NCBI GenBank assembly: GCA_003118195.1
Contig: BEXV01000001.1
Coordinates: forward strand, 417,955-481,954
Source of the DNA: Hemicentrotus pulcherrimus
Taxonomy: Eukaryota; Echinodermata; Echinoidea; Camarodonta; Strongylocentrotidae
Length of the DNA: 64,000 nucleotides
Direction: 5' to 3'
Each line of letters starts with the position of its first letter. Within the stretch, counting starts at the first letter, position 1. The notes beneath the pieces were generated by a model. The model saw nothing but the letters and a program-made list of their open reading frames with translations. It made no database searches and was not told where the DNA came from. Position numbers and translations under genes: made by a program. This document shows, piece after piece, positions 48,301-63,300 of this stretch.

Positions 48301-51300
48301 GTCTCGTTGAAGGTATAAAGGTGCAATTAGAAGCGAAATCTAGTAACAGGTAAATAACAGTTCTTTTACTCTTTTAAATCAGCAGTCTACATCATATCGA
48401 TCGGGCAGGGTAGTTGATGACCAAAAATATCTCAAAAAGAAGTCACTCGTGATAAATACATATTGATCAAAAAGGTATTTAGGGCATACCAACACTCCCT
48501 GCGGATCTTATGAACATTTCTTTTGATCGTACTAACAGCAGCATGCTTACACATTTGGATTTAAATACCCATCGTGGCATTATCATAACAATCCGTCGGT
48601 ATTCTTGTGAATTTATCACACGAATATATACTCAGACAGCCAGCATGGTTCATTACTAATTCGATCAAAAACACTTTGGATTACCAATGTATCTACACGA
48701 GGATCTCCAGGAAATGATTTGCGTGGCTGATTTCCTCAAGTTTCTTTTTTTAGGACTTGGTTTCGTCATCACCCAAACAGTGAGCCGTCTCCTTCAAAAT
48801 TAACCTATTTCATGCCGACAGTGGGTAATATTTGCTTGCTATTATGATATGTAGACCGTGGTGAGACAAGGATAGGGTTAAAGGGAAATCGTATGGGTTC
48901 CAGGTGCTAAGTCGAACGTGAATCATTAAAGGCGTCACTCCACGCCTAGCTAGCCTGAGGCAAATCGACCTTTGGGCGTTGTGTACCAGTCACCTGGGTT
49001 GATTTACACACCCGAGTAGACTTCCAGAAACTTATTGGCTTCAGGAGCTCTTTCAGGCCCTATATCTGAAGGACGATATGGTGATATAACGTGGAAGGAA
49101 TCCTCGCGGAAGACAAAGAGTTAATGAGCTGCGCGCTAGACGTCTTGGAAAGCTCACCTGCGTCCTCTATAGGCAGGCTTAATTTCCGCTGGAGGACGCG
49201 GGGAAGAAAATGGAAAGAGTATGTTCCTGTTTGTTGCCGCCTTCTTTTCTTGACTGGGTTTATTGAATGGATTGTGGGCAAAGCAGCTGATTTCAACCAT
49301 GTGGCAGAAAACTGCTTTGCATGATGACGTCACCGATTAGATAACATGTACGTTGAGGAAGCCATACAGTGACGGTAATGGCTGTTGACGCCAACATAGC
49401 ATGTCAGACCAAATTTAGCTTCACTATCTATCTTTATCTTTCCTAACATCCTGGTACTTATCATCATATAATCGTTCCTCTCTCTGATAAACTTACAGCA
49501 ACTTATTTTAAATCAGCGGTACATGAATTAGAATCAGAATATTTCCAAGCAATCATGCGGAAAAAAAGTATTATAACAATGTTTTATCCTCATTTTGTAT
49601 TGTTCATGAAGAAAAAGGATGCTCAGATTTGTGTTACTTAAAGAGGCGTATGGAATAATTAACGTGAATGAAATATACTAAAAATCTTTTGCGAGTTATC
49701 TTCTTTTCCTCAAAGTGTTTTTGTTTTTGTTGCATGCTCAGTTTTGAATCTAAACTTGTTTTTCTTCGGATCTTGAATCGAATATTTCGGAATAATATTT
49801 TCTCTGAAAGGTCAAGGGCTGAAGATATTTTAACTATTAACAACTTTGTATAAAAAAGAGGAACAACCAGAACACCTTGACGTAAAAAACCGTATACACT
49901 ATCTCGCCTAAGCCAGGGTTGTAGATTTCATAAACACCTGCTAATACTGTCGATGAAATTGTTATCAACTGGACCAGTTATGCATGTCGAAACAACAGAA
50001 AACCTTATTATTTAACCACTGGGGATAATTTTCATACATCAAAGCAAAAATGCAGATGTATTCTAACTTACCTGAAGCACGCCCCCTCCAGTGTTTGTTG
50101 TGTCACGGTGTGTGAATGTACTTGGGAGACCAATCAAATCAGCTGTGGAATAAAAGGCAAGAGCATCAAAATTATCGTACCCAAGTAGTAACCCATTCTT
50201 TAACCAGCCCAAATACTACCTTGGATAAAATATAGATATTGAAAAATGAGAAATCTATATAAAAACAAAAGATTAATCAGTATGTGTGATTTAAAAATAA
50301 AATTGATCGGTTTTATTTAGTCAGGGACAAACACAAAACATCTATTCATAAAGCAATATCTTTGCTTTGCATTGATCGTTAGTTTTTTCGAGTTATCTTG
50401 CCAAATAGAATTCTTAGACCGCTCTGCCCCCTTACCCCCCCCCCCCCCCCCCCCCCCNNNNNNNNNNNNNNNNNNNNNNNNNNNNNNNNNNNNNNNNNNN
50501 NNNNNNNNNNNNNNNNNNNNNNNNNNNNNNNNNNNNNNNNNNNNNNNNNNNNNNNNNNNNNNNNNNNNNNNNNNNNNNNNNNNNNNNNNNNNNNNNNNNN
50601 NNNNNNNNNNNNNNNNNNNNNNNNNNNNNNNNNNNNNNNNNNNNNNNNNNNNNNNNNNNNNNNNNNNNNNNNNNNNNNNNNNNNNNNATGATTCCAGAAC
50701 CTTGCAGATGCTTGATGCTAGATGATCAACCTTTTCTGATTGATTCCACAACGTTTCTTTCACAATGCAATCGCATGACCATTACTGGTCTTTACCTTTA
50801 ACTTTGAACCCTGAAAATGTCCCTATACCACCATCAAGGGAGTAATAGCGAACCCCTAGGTGTGCATTTTCAAATGCTTTTGCACCTTTGAAGGTGCGTC
50901 AAAGGAACATTTTCATGTCATTACGCACCTACTCGGTTGTAAGAAATTAGTTCAATATGCACCCTTTTCGGCTCTGCTACTGGGCCTTTTTGGGGTTAAC
51001 TATTTATATTCGATTTATGTTGTATATCTACGATGTGACCCAGAGATTATAGAAATCAAATTTTCGATCGGACTTGGGGATATCCTTTAAAGTTTTGAGA
51101 GAATATTCACATTCTACAAAACATGAACCTTAAAAGAATTTAGGATTCGGTACCCTTGTATTGTCCTTACAGGGTAACATATCGTACGACGACAAAGTAC
51201 ATGTATATACGTAGAAATGTAGGAAAACTGCATATTAATTAAACGAAATGACATGCACTTACTGCTAATGTCCTAGAAGATTAATGCAGTGTGCCTAGGA

Positions 51301-54300
51301 ATGGTTGCGTGCCTTGATAGGTTCACCAGGAGAAGTGGACGGCTTTTGGGGATTAGACCTTTTAATTACATGCGTGGAGAAGAGTGCGGTAGATTGTAGT
51401 GAGATGTAGTGGCAATCCATGGTTGCATAGGAGCATGGAGAGTCAATTGTCAGCATCATTGTGCGTGTTAGGACCATTTGACTACCTGAAGGATGATCTC
51501 CCCGGGGTTTAATATCCGATTTAACGGATCTCATTCGTTATTGTTCTTTTGACAATCTAAAGGGATTCGTGGTATTAGCTGGTCGTAGGGTGGGGCTTGA
51601 CTGTTGATTGTCTTACCTCGCTAGCCTTGTTTGTTTGTTGTAGTTGTTTTGAGAGTGATAGGCATCTGATTTAATTTGGTGTAAAATGTTTTTTTTTTTT
51701 GTTCAATGATGTTGGGGGAGGGGTCTGAGCTTAGGATGACCCAATTTGTCATATCTGTGTTGGGCGGATCTGTCGAGGTAGAGGATGTTTCTAACATACA
51801 CTGCATATTTCATATCTATTCTCATAAATGTTATTATTGCTGTTGTTAAATACAAAATGATATCTTATTTTTCTAGCTTTGTTTATCCATTTCATTAAAA
51901 TTGTACGCTTTGCAACCCTCTGATTTGTGGTTTAATAAAACAAAACTATTTTGCGGATTGAAAAGAATTTTGTTTTGGACAAACCAGGATAGAACAACTT
52001 CCACGAATAATGATCCCCAATCATTTTTATACATGTATAGTTTGTACAATTGTAACTGGTCAAAATGTGTTTTATGTTTGCCCGATTAAACACACTGTAA
52101 TTTCATAAAAATGAAATAAACAAACATTCTATCATAGTGTTCATCATCTTTAGGAGGGTATATCATGAGCTCATACCACAAACATATTACTTCCGTTTCT
52201 GCTTTTTTCAATTAATTCAAAATGTCAATGTCAAAACAAATCCAAGGTTACGCAATTCCAAGTGATGTCATACCAATCCAGTTACCAATGCTCGTGATTT
52301 AATTATTCAGAGATTTAGTGCAATTAGGGGATATGAATATGATATGATTAAAGGTTGATGTTTTGACTCGTTATACGGCTTTTCGCGTAATGAAGGCCAA
52401 CTTTTTGTTTATAATAATTTTTTGTGTGTATCACAATATCATTTGCTTAACGAAAGGTTCGCCTTCAATTCATAATGTGCCATACATCATTAAAAACCTT
52501 CTTATGTGGGGTTTTACAATAGATATAATGCCGTTTGAAGGAACAAAATTGAATTTAATCCAACTGTTCATTTGTTATTGGCAGTGATTTGCTACATCGG
52601 ATGACTCATGGCATCAGACAAGTTATAAATAGGAATAAAGAGCATACAGGCTGCCTACAAGCTTCCCCAACCTTACTACTGCCTAGGTTTTAATATTCGT
52701 TTAAAAGATTAAACAAGAAAAAGACCTTTGTTAGATTTGATCACAAGACCTTTGCATGGTTTATTTCCGTATAAAAAATTGTCTTAACATTATATTGAAA
52801 TACATAAGTGTAACTTTTTTTTATAGGCATAATAGATCTCAACGTGGAGAAAAAGAATGTGATATGACAACACGATATCATTCCGCAGACTTAAATGAGA
52901 AGGTCAGTGTATCCATTTTATACTTGAAGCGGGATGATACTCTAAATATCAAATCCATTCATTATAGCAATATGACACATGAAATATATCAATTTCCCCT
53001 TTCGAATATACCGACATTTACAGCTATGCCTAGACTTTCCCGCTCAAATAAGACAATAAATTTAGACGCAATTCAACGTCTGCTTCCAAATACCCATTTC
53101 AACCCAAAGCAGGCCCAGATGACAGACCATAAAATATTATATACTGCTATCTGTCTCTCTTCTCTCTCTCCCTCCCCTTTCTCTCTCTCTCCCTATCTCT
53201 CTCTCTCTCTCTCTCCTCTCACACATAACCCTAAACACTTATATTTCAACCTTTCTTTTTTTCTCTTACTTTCCTTCATTACTTTATCCCTCTATCATGA
53301 TTTTCTCTCTTTTCCCATAAAATTGTGCGCGCTCCCCCTCTCTCTCTCTCTCTCTCTCGCTCTCTCCATATATCAATGTTTCTCATTTCTACATCTCTTT
53401 CCCTAATCTTGCCATCTTCCTTTCATCTATATTTGTTCAAAATTTCAATTTTCCTCCACCCCCTCCCATTCCTCTCACTCTTTTTCACATCTTTTCTCCC
53501 CTCTTTCTTTTTATATCGACATAGAATTCTTCTTTTCCGTTCATCCTAATTTCTCTATCCCTCTCTCTTTCTTTTTTTTTTCTATCAATATATTTATCTA
53601 TTCATCTATCTATCGGGTGAGCCCATCTCTCTCTGGTACTACTTTCCCTCTCTCTATCTCACCCCTACCCCCTTCTCTCTCTCTCTCTCTCTCTCCTGAA
53701 GATATCTACCTATGTACGGCTTTCATGTTTAGAGTGGAAAGTGTTTTATAAGTGGAATTCATTTTCTTTTTTTATTAGTGTGTGGTAAAGTTAATGTTTG
53801 ACGTCACTGTGATGATTTTTAGATCCATTTCGAAGCATGGTTCAAATCGTGTGTGGGTAAATGTGGTACGTGGGTGTACGACGCCCGGTTGGGTGATGAT
53901 AACGATAAAGCTAGCACATTCACCCATGGAATGTTATTAATGAGGTAAACTGACTAATATTTGCAACTATTGTGAACTAGTGATTAATATTCCTTGGCAA
54001 TACTGTCTCTATAGCAATGTCATAACTCTAGTCTTTAATCTGAATTAGTCTTTCACCGTGATAACAAAGAAAAAAAATCGATGTTATTATTTACAACATA
54101 ATCAGATTTGTAGGGCTAATCCAATTTAGTTCGTTCACAATAATTACTGTGGTTCTGTGTTTACCGATTTATGAATCTACTGATATTCAATATGACAACC
54201 CCAATCAAAAAGGGTATTAATAATTCGTCCCTATGCCAGCACCAATTAGAGTTGAATGGCCTTTTAAGATTAATCCTCTTTTTACAGTTCGTCATTCATT

Positions 54301-57300
54301 AAGTTCGTAGTAATACGACCGGCGATTAATTTGATCAATGAAGGTGGCATTTTCTTCATCAGGTTCAGCGATGTCCATGTTCGGATAATCCTCTCAAAGT
54401 ATCATGAACAGAGTATAACAGGCAAGCTGCATGATCGGCATTTGAATGGCGATTGTAATGCTTAAAATTGTACGAGGAAGTGAGAAACGAACCACTCTTT
54501 AATAAGGGAAAAAATCTTGTTTAATTTTGAATAAGAATATCAAGAATTTGTACACTTTATTCAAAATGCGATGAGAAGGACTTTGGTAATGATAAAATAG
54601 AGAACTTCATGGAAATTACATCTTTCTGTTAACTTAATATCATCTTACTCATCACCTTATGAATCCGACAAATGCTAGATGAGCGCTTTTGAGAACAAAA
54701 GAAAATGTTTTACCTAAACGTCATTTTTTCTAAAGCTTCATTTTATAATTCAAGCGCATGGAGATTGCTAGTTCCGACTCAAGCACAAATATAAAAATTG
54801 AAATAACTCTTAGGAAACCTAACATTCACTTCTACGGAACAGAAAGTTATGTAGGTGACGTAAGATAAGTAGGAGCTTACTTCATAGTCAGAGAGAATAA
54901 CCATTAAATCCTAATCTTCATATCAAAAAAGAAATCCTTCTACATTAGAAATCCATTCCTAATCGCCATTCCGGAGGACATGACTAATTCTGTTTTTTTT
55001 TTTTTTTTTTTAAGTTTTGCTTAATCTGCACATCAAAGATTTATAATTTTTAGCTTATTGAGAGCTAATTGCTTGTGAAAATCTTTCTAAATTGAAATGT
55101 CAAAAGTCATGCATTTCATGCACAATGGAAGACAATTGATAAAAGGATTCATTATGCGATCCCATAAAAAAAAACTGAACAGAGAAAACACCGGTAAGAA
55201 ACAGCAATGGAAGATTTGAGAGCATGTCGAGTCGTTCTTCTCTCTTATTTCATGGCCATGTTTCGCCCATTTTTCCTGCCGACCCTATTCCTATCGGGAG
55301 TTGCCCAGTTTCAGCTGCGCTCCCGCCAAAAATAGGAGTACGCTTTATTTATTGACGGAAATTGTTCCTCTGCCGTAAATCGATATCAAATTAACGTGTA
55401 CAAAGGAGAGAGAGCCCCCCGGACAAATTCCAACAAGGGTCTGTATCTTTCAAAAAGTCTTTTTCCCCACCATGATACAAAAGAAAAGTTAAAATATTAT
55501 GTATTTGAGAGCCTGCATATTGCCTGCAAAGACAACATTGTCATGCGACATTGTGCAATGTCGGTTCAATGATATGGTCGGACATATTAGTTTTCTGAAG
55601 TGTGTCAAAGTGTGATATTCGTGAGCTCCATTCATAACCACACCGTTTGATCTCTATTATCTTTCCGCATGGGGCCTCATTTTAACGGTCTCGGCGGGAC
55701 AAGTAGACAGGGCAATTGGTTAATTTGTTTGCGCGAAATATGATTCAAACTCAATATGCGTTATATTTGGAGCGTTTTAGATGGCAATTTGAGAATAGTT
55801 TGATGGTTATAATTTAATTCATACTTCACGGCGATGAAATTGTTTCTGGTTCTTGAAAATGTGTTTGCAAATGCAAAATTTAAGTGAGGACATGAAATGA
55901 TGAATAAGCAGTTTATGACGATCACGTAATAGAAATTGTCTAAACGTGTCTCTCAAATTACTTTTTAATCTTAATACACACAAAATTTTAAACAATATAT
56001 AATGACCTCATACATTTCAAAAATTTCCAAGTTACACAATCATGTCAATAAGCTATTAAGATATAAAGTTCCTGGAACCGACATTAAGCTATATAATATG
56101 ACATGTCCAAATAGAAAGCTGGCGGTGGTTCTCTTTTAGGAGTCAGGGAGGAGAACATTCGGGAATCCCATCTGTCGTTATTTGACATGCTTCTTAAGTA
56201 TTGGAAATTTCTGAAATACAAAACTGTTGGCGATTTAAAAAGGAGAAGGATAATCTTTTTATAGAAATTGATTTCGTTATTGAACTTGTCTAAAAGAATA
56301 GTTACTTAAATCTGAACAGAGATAATGATGGGCAAGTTAAACCGATCTGCAAGTTGAATTGAATAAAAATTGAGAACAATTTGACAAACGAAAACGTTGA
56401 AAGTTTTCTAAAAATCTAAGAAAATAATGGTATATAAAGTGTCGCAAAATGTCATGGAGCAGTGATATGTACCACATAGGCTGTATGCAAATAAGCAAGT
56501 TGATGCTGTCACCCCCTTACTATTCCCTATATATTTTGTTTTTATAATTGTTTTTGTTTTTAGTACACACTTGTATATTTGTATAATAGTTTTCCTTATT
56601 ATGTAATGGTAATTTTGCACACATTCCATGAGGTGCCAAGCCATGATTTACATTCCCAGAGTGATGAATATGTTAAATCAATGTACAGAATGGATAGAGA
56701 AATGTTAGAGATGACATCATTAAATCTATCAAATTGCAAATTGGCCGGACTTGCCCTATAAGGACATAAAAAGTAAACTATCATTCAACTGCGGACGTTG
56801 GTCAGTGTGAATCTCAACACATTTTTGATCAGACGTTTTGCATCAAAGTTGAGCTTAAATTGTTACTCCTTTAAAATAATCTTTGAAATTTTCATTTCAT
56901 TTTTTTTTTCAGTACGTGGGTTTATTCTGATATTTTTTGGCCTAAGCGCCTCTTCCCCGCATTTACTGTATTTATCGGCTTCACACTCCTGTACAGGTAT
57001 TTCCTTTTGGATAACAATTACAACAGGTGAATTGAACAACTAATACCATTCCTTTCCCCATATAAATAAAAGAAAATGAACACTATAAAGTAGAAATGTC
57101 TGAAATTCCTTTCTTTCCGCTCCTTGGGATTCCCGATTGAGGAGCAGGTGGATATGTAACCAAGCAGACAATTCATGAATATTGTCGCCTCAAATCAATT
57201 TATTTTCTGCATCACACTATATGAATGTGTGTTTTAATCTTTCCGTTCGCACGTGATTCCAACGCCCGTTGCTTGCGATATATTCAACATTATCGATCTA

Positions 57301-60300
57301 TATCAATGAAATGATTATGTCAACGCAATACTGACCTTTTCTCTTCCGTAGTTAAAAAATCAATATTAGAATAAAGATGTCATGTGAATATATACGCTTG
57401 GTTCAGGAGAATGATAAAAATCTATTCAAGTTTCATCTTTTCTACAAAAGTGCAGTTCTAAATGTATTAAAAGCTTGGACAACTTCAGACGTTTTGTCTA
57501 TGCCCAATATTACTTTCAGTGTTTTGGCTGTCCTAATCATAAATGTAAGTATGATAACGAAATCCTGCTGTTCAGAATACAGAACAACAACAAGAAAGGA
57601 GAGCAACTCACTATTTTGTTTCATATCTGTAAGACACCCTTGAATGGTTAACAATACTAAATAAACGTGTTTTTTAAACATTGGACCAAAGTTGTCTTTA
57701 AGGTAGTACGGTTTTCTTAAGCAGTCAATGGAGACGAATTTCATGACCTCCATAACTTTACCACTAAACTCTGCGGAAAATCAGTAATAAAGAAGATATT
57801 CAATTCTCCCATGTGAACTCTTTCAAATATCATCTCAATCCAACAAGAGAATTCTTTCGGGGAAAGTAGCGAATTAAACACTTAAATTCTCCAACTTATG
57901 ATTCATATTTCTTTTCTTCTAATGTTTATAGTCAGTTGATTACTTTTCTATTTACCCATGTCTCGTGATTCTCACAGGCCGTCCATCACCCTCCAAACAC
58001 ATCCGTCATCTTTCCCCCACGATGCATTGCGATCCCGACATGTTATTTCATACTTGATTGAAAATGGAGTCAAATTCGGCTTAGAACTGTAATTTTCTCA
58101 ATCAAAATCCCTCGAGGAGTGGGGGCAGTTGAAGCAAGGAGGAAAAGGTCACTGTGAGAGCACCCACACAGACAAACACGCACATACACACACACACGCA
58201 CACAACCACGCGCTCGCACACACACGCAACCTAGAGACGGATTTGCACGAAGATCCTTAGGTAGGCCTGTCTTGATATAAACCTCAGCTTTAATCTACAC
58301 CGTACAAGCATTTGACTGTAAATGTCCAGGATGATGGTATTAAAATCAAATTATATATTTTACATTAAAAATACTTCTTAGTTTTTTCTACCTGGACTAG
58401 TATTTGAATTCAAACTTTCGAACCTATAAAGAGTCCCATCGTATGTTTGTGTGTCCCATTGTTGTACTTATGAAAACATTACACAGTTTCCTTATGTAGC
58501 ACTATACTTCCCCTTATTTACCATATCATTCTTTTATTTATATATTTGTGGCTTAAACCCCGTAAATAAGATCAATTGATAGATCTGTATTGAAAAACAA
58601 GTCAGAAAAAATCTTGGAACCAGCGGGACTTGAACTTGCATCTACTGCTTGCCGGGCAGTGACTCTACGACCAGGCCATCACAGGTCCATGGCACATCAT
58701 TCTTATAGACCTATCTAGTTTATTTCCATCTAATTAACATTTCTAAATTGTAAACTACTTTATAATTGACCTATGTATCTTATTTGTACAACTGTATGTT
58801 TGATGTTTCCCTGCTTTAGCAAATCCATTGTCCTGGGCCATATAATTATGCTATGATATGTGTTATATGACTCTTCAATTATGATCTATTTGCACTAATG
58901 TCTATTTTGATTTTGAAATTAAATGCTTATATATCTTCGACATTTCTAAAAATCAATTAAAATAGAACTCTCTGTTATACGTGTAACATTATTTAAAATT
59001 CAACCTGTTTAAAAAGCAGGACACGTTTCCCCCTAGAATATAATATTTTTAAAAATACATAAAAATTGATTGGGAATATCTTATCTAGATCAAAGTTTCT
59101 TCGTTTGTCACCTGATTGAAAACAGAGTGTAGAAAGTATAGAAAATAATCAGTAAACTGCAATGTAAAACTGAAAAGTAATAAATGTTCTTCGTTTTCAT
59201 GATCCAAGCCACTTAAAGCGTGGGGAGAAAGATATAGTTTTAAGATTTAGTCTTCGTGCTATCTGACAGTTCATTCTACTTTTATAAGCCGCCCGGGACC
59301 GTCTATATATCCTATTACCTTTATTTAATATTCAATGCTTTTTGTGTGAGAATACCATGCCAACAATGATGTCCATTCCTTTGCATTATTTATCTAAAAA
59401 TTCTCAGGTTCTGAAACTGATCCACAAATTTAAACTTACCCAACCAGTCCATCACGATTTTCTCCAGCTCGGTACACGCGGGACTAGATGCCTACAAATA
59501 CAATGAGAAACGGTGAAAACGAAAAGTCATGTAGAGTAAACAGAAATAAAGGTTATTAAAACAAATGAAGCCATAACTTTAGTTTTCAAATCCTGCAGAA
59601 TATTCTTTGTCATTGAATGGAAGCGTTAGCACATGATATTCTAATTCTTACAAACCTGGCTATGGATAAAAATTGACGAACGAAAGTAGATTTTTGCAAC
59701 CTAAATACAATTTTTTTTTTAATTGTAAAATTAATTGATGCATGTATTCTTTTAAATAAAAAATAATACACAGTCGTCGAAACAGTCAAATCAATTTGTA
59801 ATACATATATACATACATGTTCTTAAACATTAAACAAGGTCATTTCTGAAGATTATTTGTGATATTCAACGGCATATTCGTGAATTATGTGTGGTAACAA
59901 GCATTCAATTTCAAAAGATATGCCGTTCTTTGAAGAGTTGCATAATTTGAAAAGAAAATAATCACAAATTTAATTGAACATCAAATACAACCCATTTAAA
60001 GTAAGTACACAGGCAAATTAGGCTTTAATAAATCCATTTTACAGAGAAACCCTTGCTATCAGTGCATTTGCCATTATAATACACCATATAAATCAGGTTA
60101 TACAATTGAAAGTGATAAGCACGTAAAGTAGAATATAATAAAATATGATATAAATATGTTAGTGAATATCGTATCGGCTGAAATCTGTCACTTGATACTC
60201 AACCATTTGTGTAAACCATGTGAATTCTGTATTGTCAGATGAATCTTACCCCGTTTCACAAATCAGTCAAACCGAAATTAAATCTATTTCATGTAAGTTC

Positions 60301-63300
60301 AAAAATAGTTACAGGTAAACGTTGAAGATAAAATCCACTAGAATCGGAACTTTTAATCTCCTTCATTCTATTAACAAAGAAAAAGATGAGGGGCTAAATA
60401 TAGCTGATGAGGAGTCGATTTTCCTTCCTAAGAATTTTGATAGGAAAGGTGTTTATGAATGACTGACACGTAGAATTATCAAGGGCACTATCTGTGCTGC
60501 TAAATATCGCAACAGGCGACGTATTTCACTACGATTCATTAGTTATTCATCAAGTTTATCCTCTGTAAATCCAATCCATCCATCTTCACGTCGGAAACGC
60601 ATTGAACTGTAATTGGCATTGAGAACAAGCTGAGAGACAACCCTGGCCCCACACAGATCATCTCAGGTTGTAGGGGATCTAACAAGAGATCTGGTCGTAA
60701 AACACCTGCTGCTTTATTCCCAGAATTCACGATGGTGGTGTCGAGGCGCCATCTTATTTAAAATTAAGGCGTTGTCATAATCACGCCAAATTGTAATTAC
60801 CCTGTAATTATGATTTTGTAATCACCGTCATGCGAAAATCCCAAATCAAGAACGTGAAACGAATGATGTCAAATTATGATACCGTGATATTTAACCAATT
60901 ATTGAAGTCAATGAAATCTTACCTAAGATACTATTGCCTACGTAAAAATATCTTTTACTGGCCACTTATTGAGTCTAATATTGAGCTTTGGTATTGGCAA
61001 AAGGCTGGCTCAAACTGATTTCTGAAATGGTGGATTATTTGAACAAGGAAAAAAAAATGACTTGCTTTAAACTAGTACATTGTAAGGACTTCTAAAGCTC
61101 CTTGTCTTCAATTGATAATCACTCAGCCTATTTCTTTCCTACTAAAATCGTCCGATGGATGCTATCCAACCCAAATAAATAATTACTCTGAACGAAAGAA
61201 CAAAAGTCAGAGAGGCAGAACAGTCAGAGAAGCAAACTGATGAAAGTTTCAATTAAATCTTACTAAATATAAGAAAGTTATGGAATTTTGAAAGTTGTAA
61301 TCACTATCCGTATGGGCACTTAAAAATTGCTGAAGCGATAATGCCAATTTGATGTACATGTAGTGCCGGACTACTCTCCCATCTTTTCCATCATATACAA
61401 TGATAACAATCTAATTTTGTTAAAAGTTCATAGCTTAGGAGGGTCTATTCATTTTAGACGACCTATAAAAATATGATAGCTGTAATATATTTTAAGTAGT
61501 GCCCTAAGAGAGAAATAAGACAGAAATAAGTGATATTTTTGTACAGGGCAAATGGGAGAGTTACCCACGTCCTACGTCACAATCCATTAACCAAACTACC
61601 AATTTGAGATTCGCATAGACTTAGTGATCTCATAATATTTAAAACATTCATAACTTCCTTACTATTGGTCCGATTTATTTAAAATCATATATTTAAAAAG
61701 CAGATATTTGTCTGCTTTCATACAAATGGAATCATTACAAGGGTTGGATTGATATGTAAGCATAAACATGCTTTCTTTAATAGCAGTCAGGTTATACGAA
61801 CAAACCGTCAAACATTAAGGGGTATGGAATAAATTTGTAAAAGGGGTGTATAAAGAAGGCGAGTTCTTACCCATGTGAATCCCAAACAGCAGATACCATC
61901 AGCTAACATGTCTCCAAGCATGGACGGATAGGAGGTAAGAGCGGGGAAGTAAGCGTGCATGTGAGGGCTTTGCCAATGTGTAATCTGGATGAACAATGAA
62001 AGTAAAGTGGAATTGGAATCTGACAAAGGACATGAGAACACAAAGTACAAGTATGTGTGTATGAGAAAATTACACGAAGTATATTATACGTAATAAACAA
62101 CTGTACTCATAGGATTTATTAAAAATTAGATTTAGACACCTGAAATACTATATCATGTTTGCTTCAATGGTTTACACTAGGTTTAATTCTTAGTTTCATT
62201 TGCTTCGATTCACAACACATTTTGAAGGCCATCAAATACTAGAAAGCTACATTGCAACGTTCAACGCACTTTGCCGAGAAAAAAAATGCACTCAGCATTT
62301 CATTTTATTTGGATAAGCAAAGTTAAACATACACATTCTCTTTATCATTGCATCATAACATACAACATGACCATTATCAAGTAGCCAGGAAACAAAAACC
62401 CATTTTTCAGAAATGGCGCTGATAATGAAAAAATCAAGAGAGCGGAAATCTTAAAAGCAATATTTTTAGATATCACTGAATTATAATTATTCTCATTTTG
62501 GAATCGTCGAGGGAGCATTTGGAGCTAATGACTACCCGTCTGCTACTGAAAGTGAACCTATCAAGGCTTAGATAGAACTGCATTTCAATTTAATCGTATG
62601 ACGTCATTCGTCAATGTATTGACTGGATTTAAGAGGAATATTGTAATGTTCCTCAAAATTGAAATATGATTTCGAGCGAAGAAGCATGATGACGTTGAAC
62701 TTTACAACAGGATAAATACTGATAAAATCGAATGCCGCGTATCAGAAAGAGAAACTCATTTGAAGTAAAAGCAGCATTCGGTTTTTGTCACCAAATTTTG
62801 AAGATGCCAGACATTGTTGGATTTATATGACTTCAATGAGTTAAAATAGTCATGTAATTGCTTTCAAAAACACTGAGCGATTGAAACATATCAAGATGAT
62901 AAGGTCACCTTGTGCAGCTTTCCCGAGTCTAATATTTGAAACAAACTCTTCGACAGTATTTTCACTGCGTAGAGAAAGATGAGAAACCAATGGGACCCTT
63001 CTGAGAATGCTTTAATTTTTGTACGAAGCAGATACAGGGAAAATAAATGATATGCGATCCACTTAATTTACCGAAAATCGCACATACTATTCCATTCCAT
63101 TTCGATTTTCATGTAAACGTACATCGCAGTGAGAAACATCATAGATCTTGTGTAAAACTTGACGTCATTTCGTATTCCAATTTTGACAAGGTACGGAAGT
63201 ATAGACTCCATAATCCCAGTGAATAGGGTATTTCACTTAAACGGAATTTGATGACATCGAGAAAGTCATCTTGCTCCCGCAAGCGTGGAATATGAAGAGG

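Larger units (their letters stand above)
50143..59439 (-). other. Large decarboxylase intron
   Basis: About 9.3 kb with the assembly gap, the CT tract, a CA microsatellite and the tRNA-like sequence at 58612. Short frames here (for example 50860-51090, 52363-52587, 57377-57643) lack codon bias or recognisable motifs and are not called. Confidence 0.6.

Noticed and set aside
52756..53549. Ser/Leu-rich plus-strand frames
   Set aside because: Driven by the CT microsatellite tract within the decarboxylase intron.
55200..55760. Slightly GC-richer stretch as a possible enhancer
   Set aside because: Composition alone is not evidence; no clear motif cluster or conservation data available.
57377..57753. 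Overlapping opposite-strand frames that could be a nested gene
   Set aside because: No recognisable motif, AT-rich codon use like the surrounding intron, and frames on both strands are equally open.
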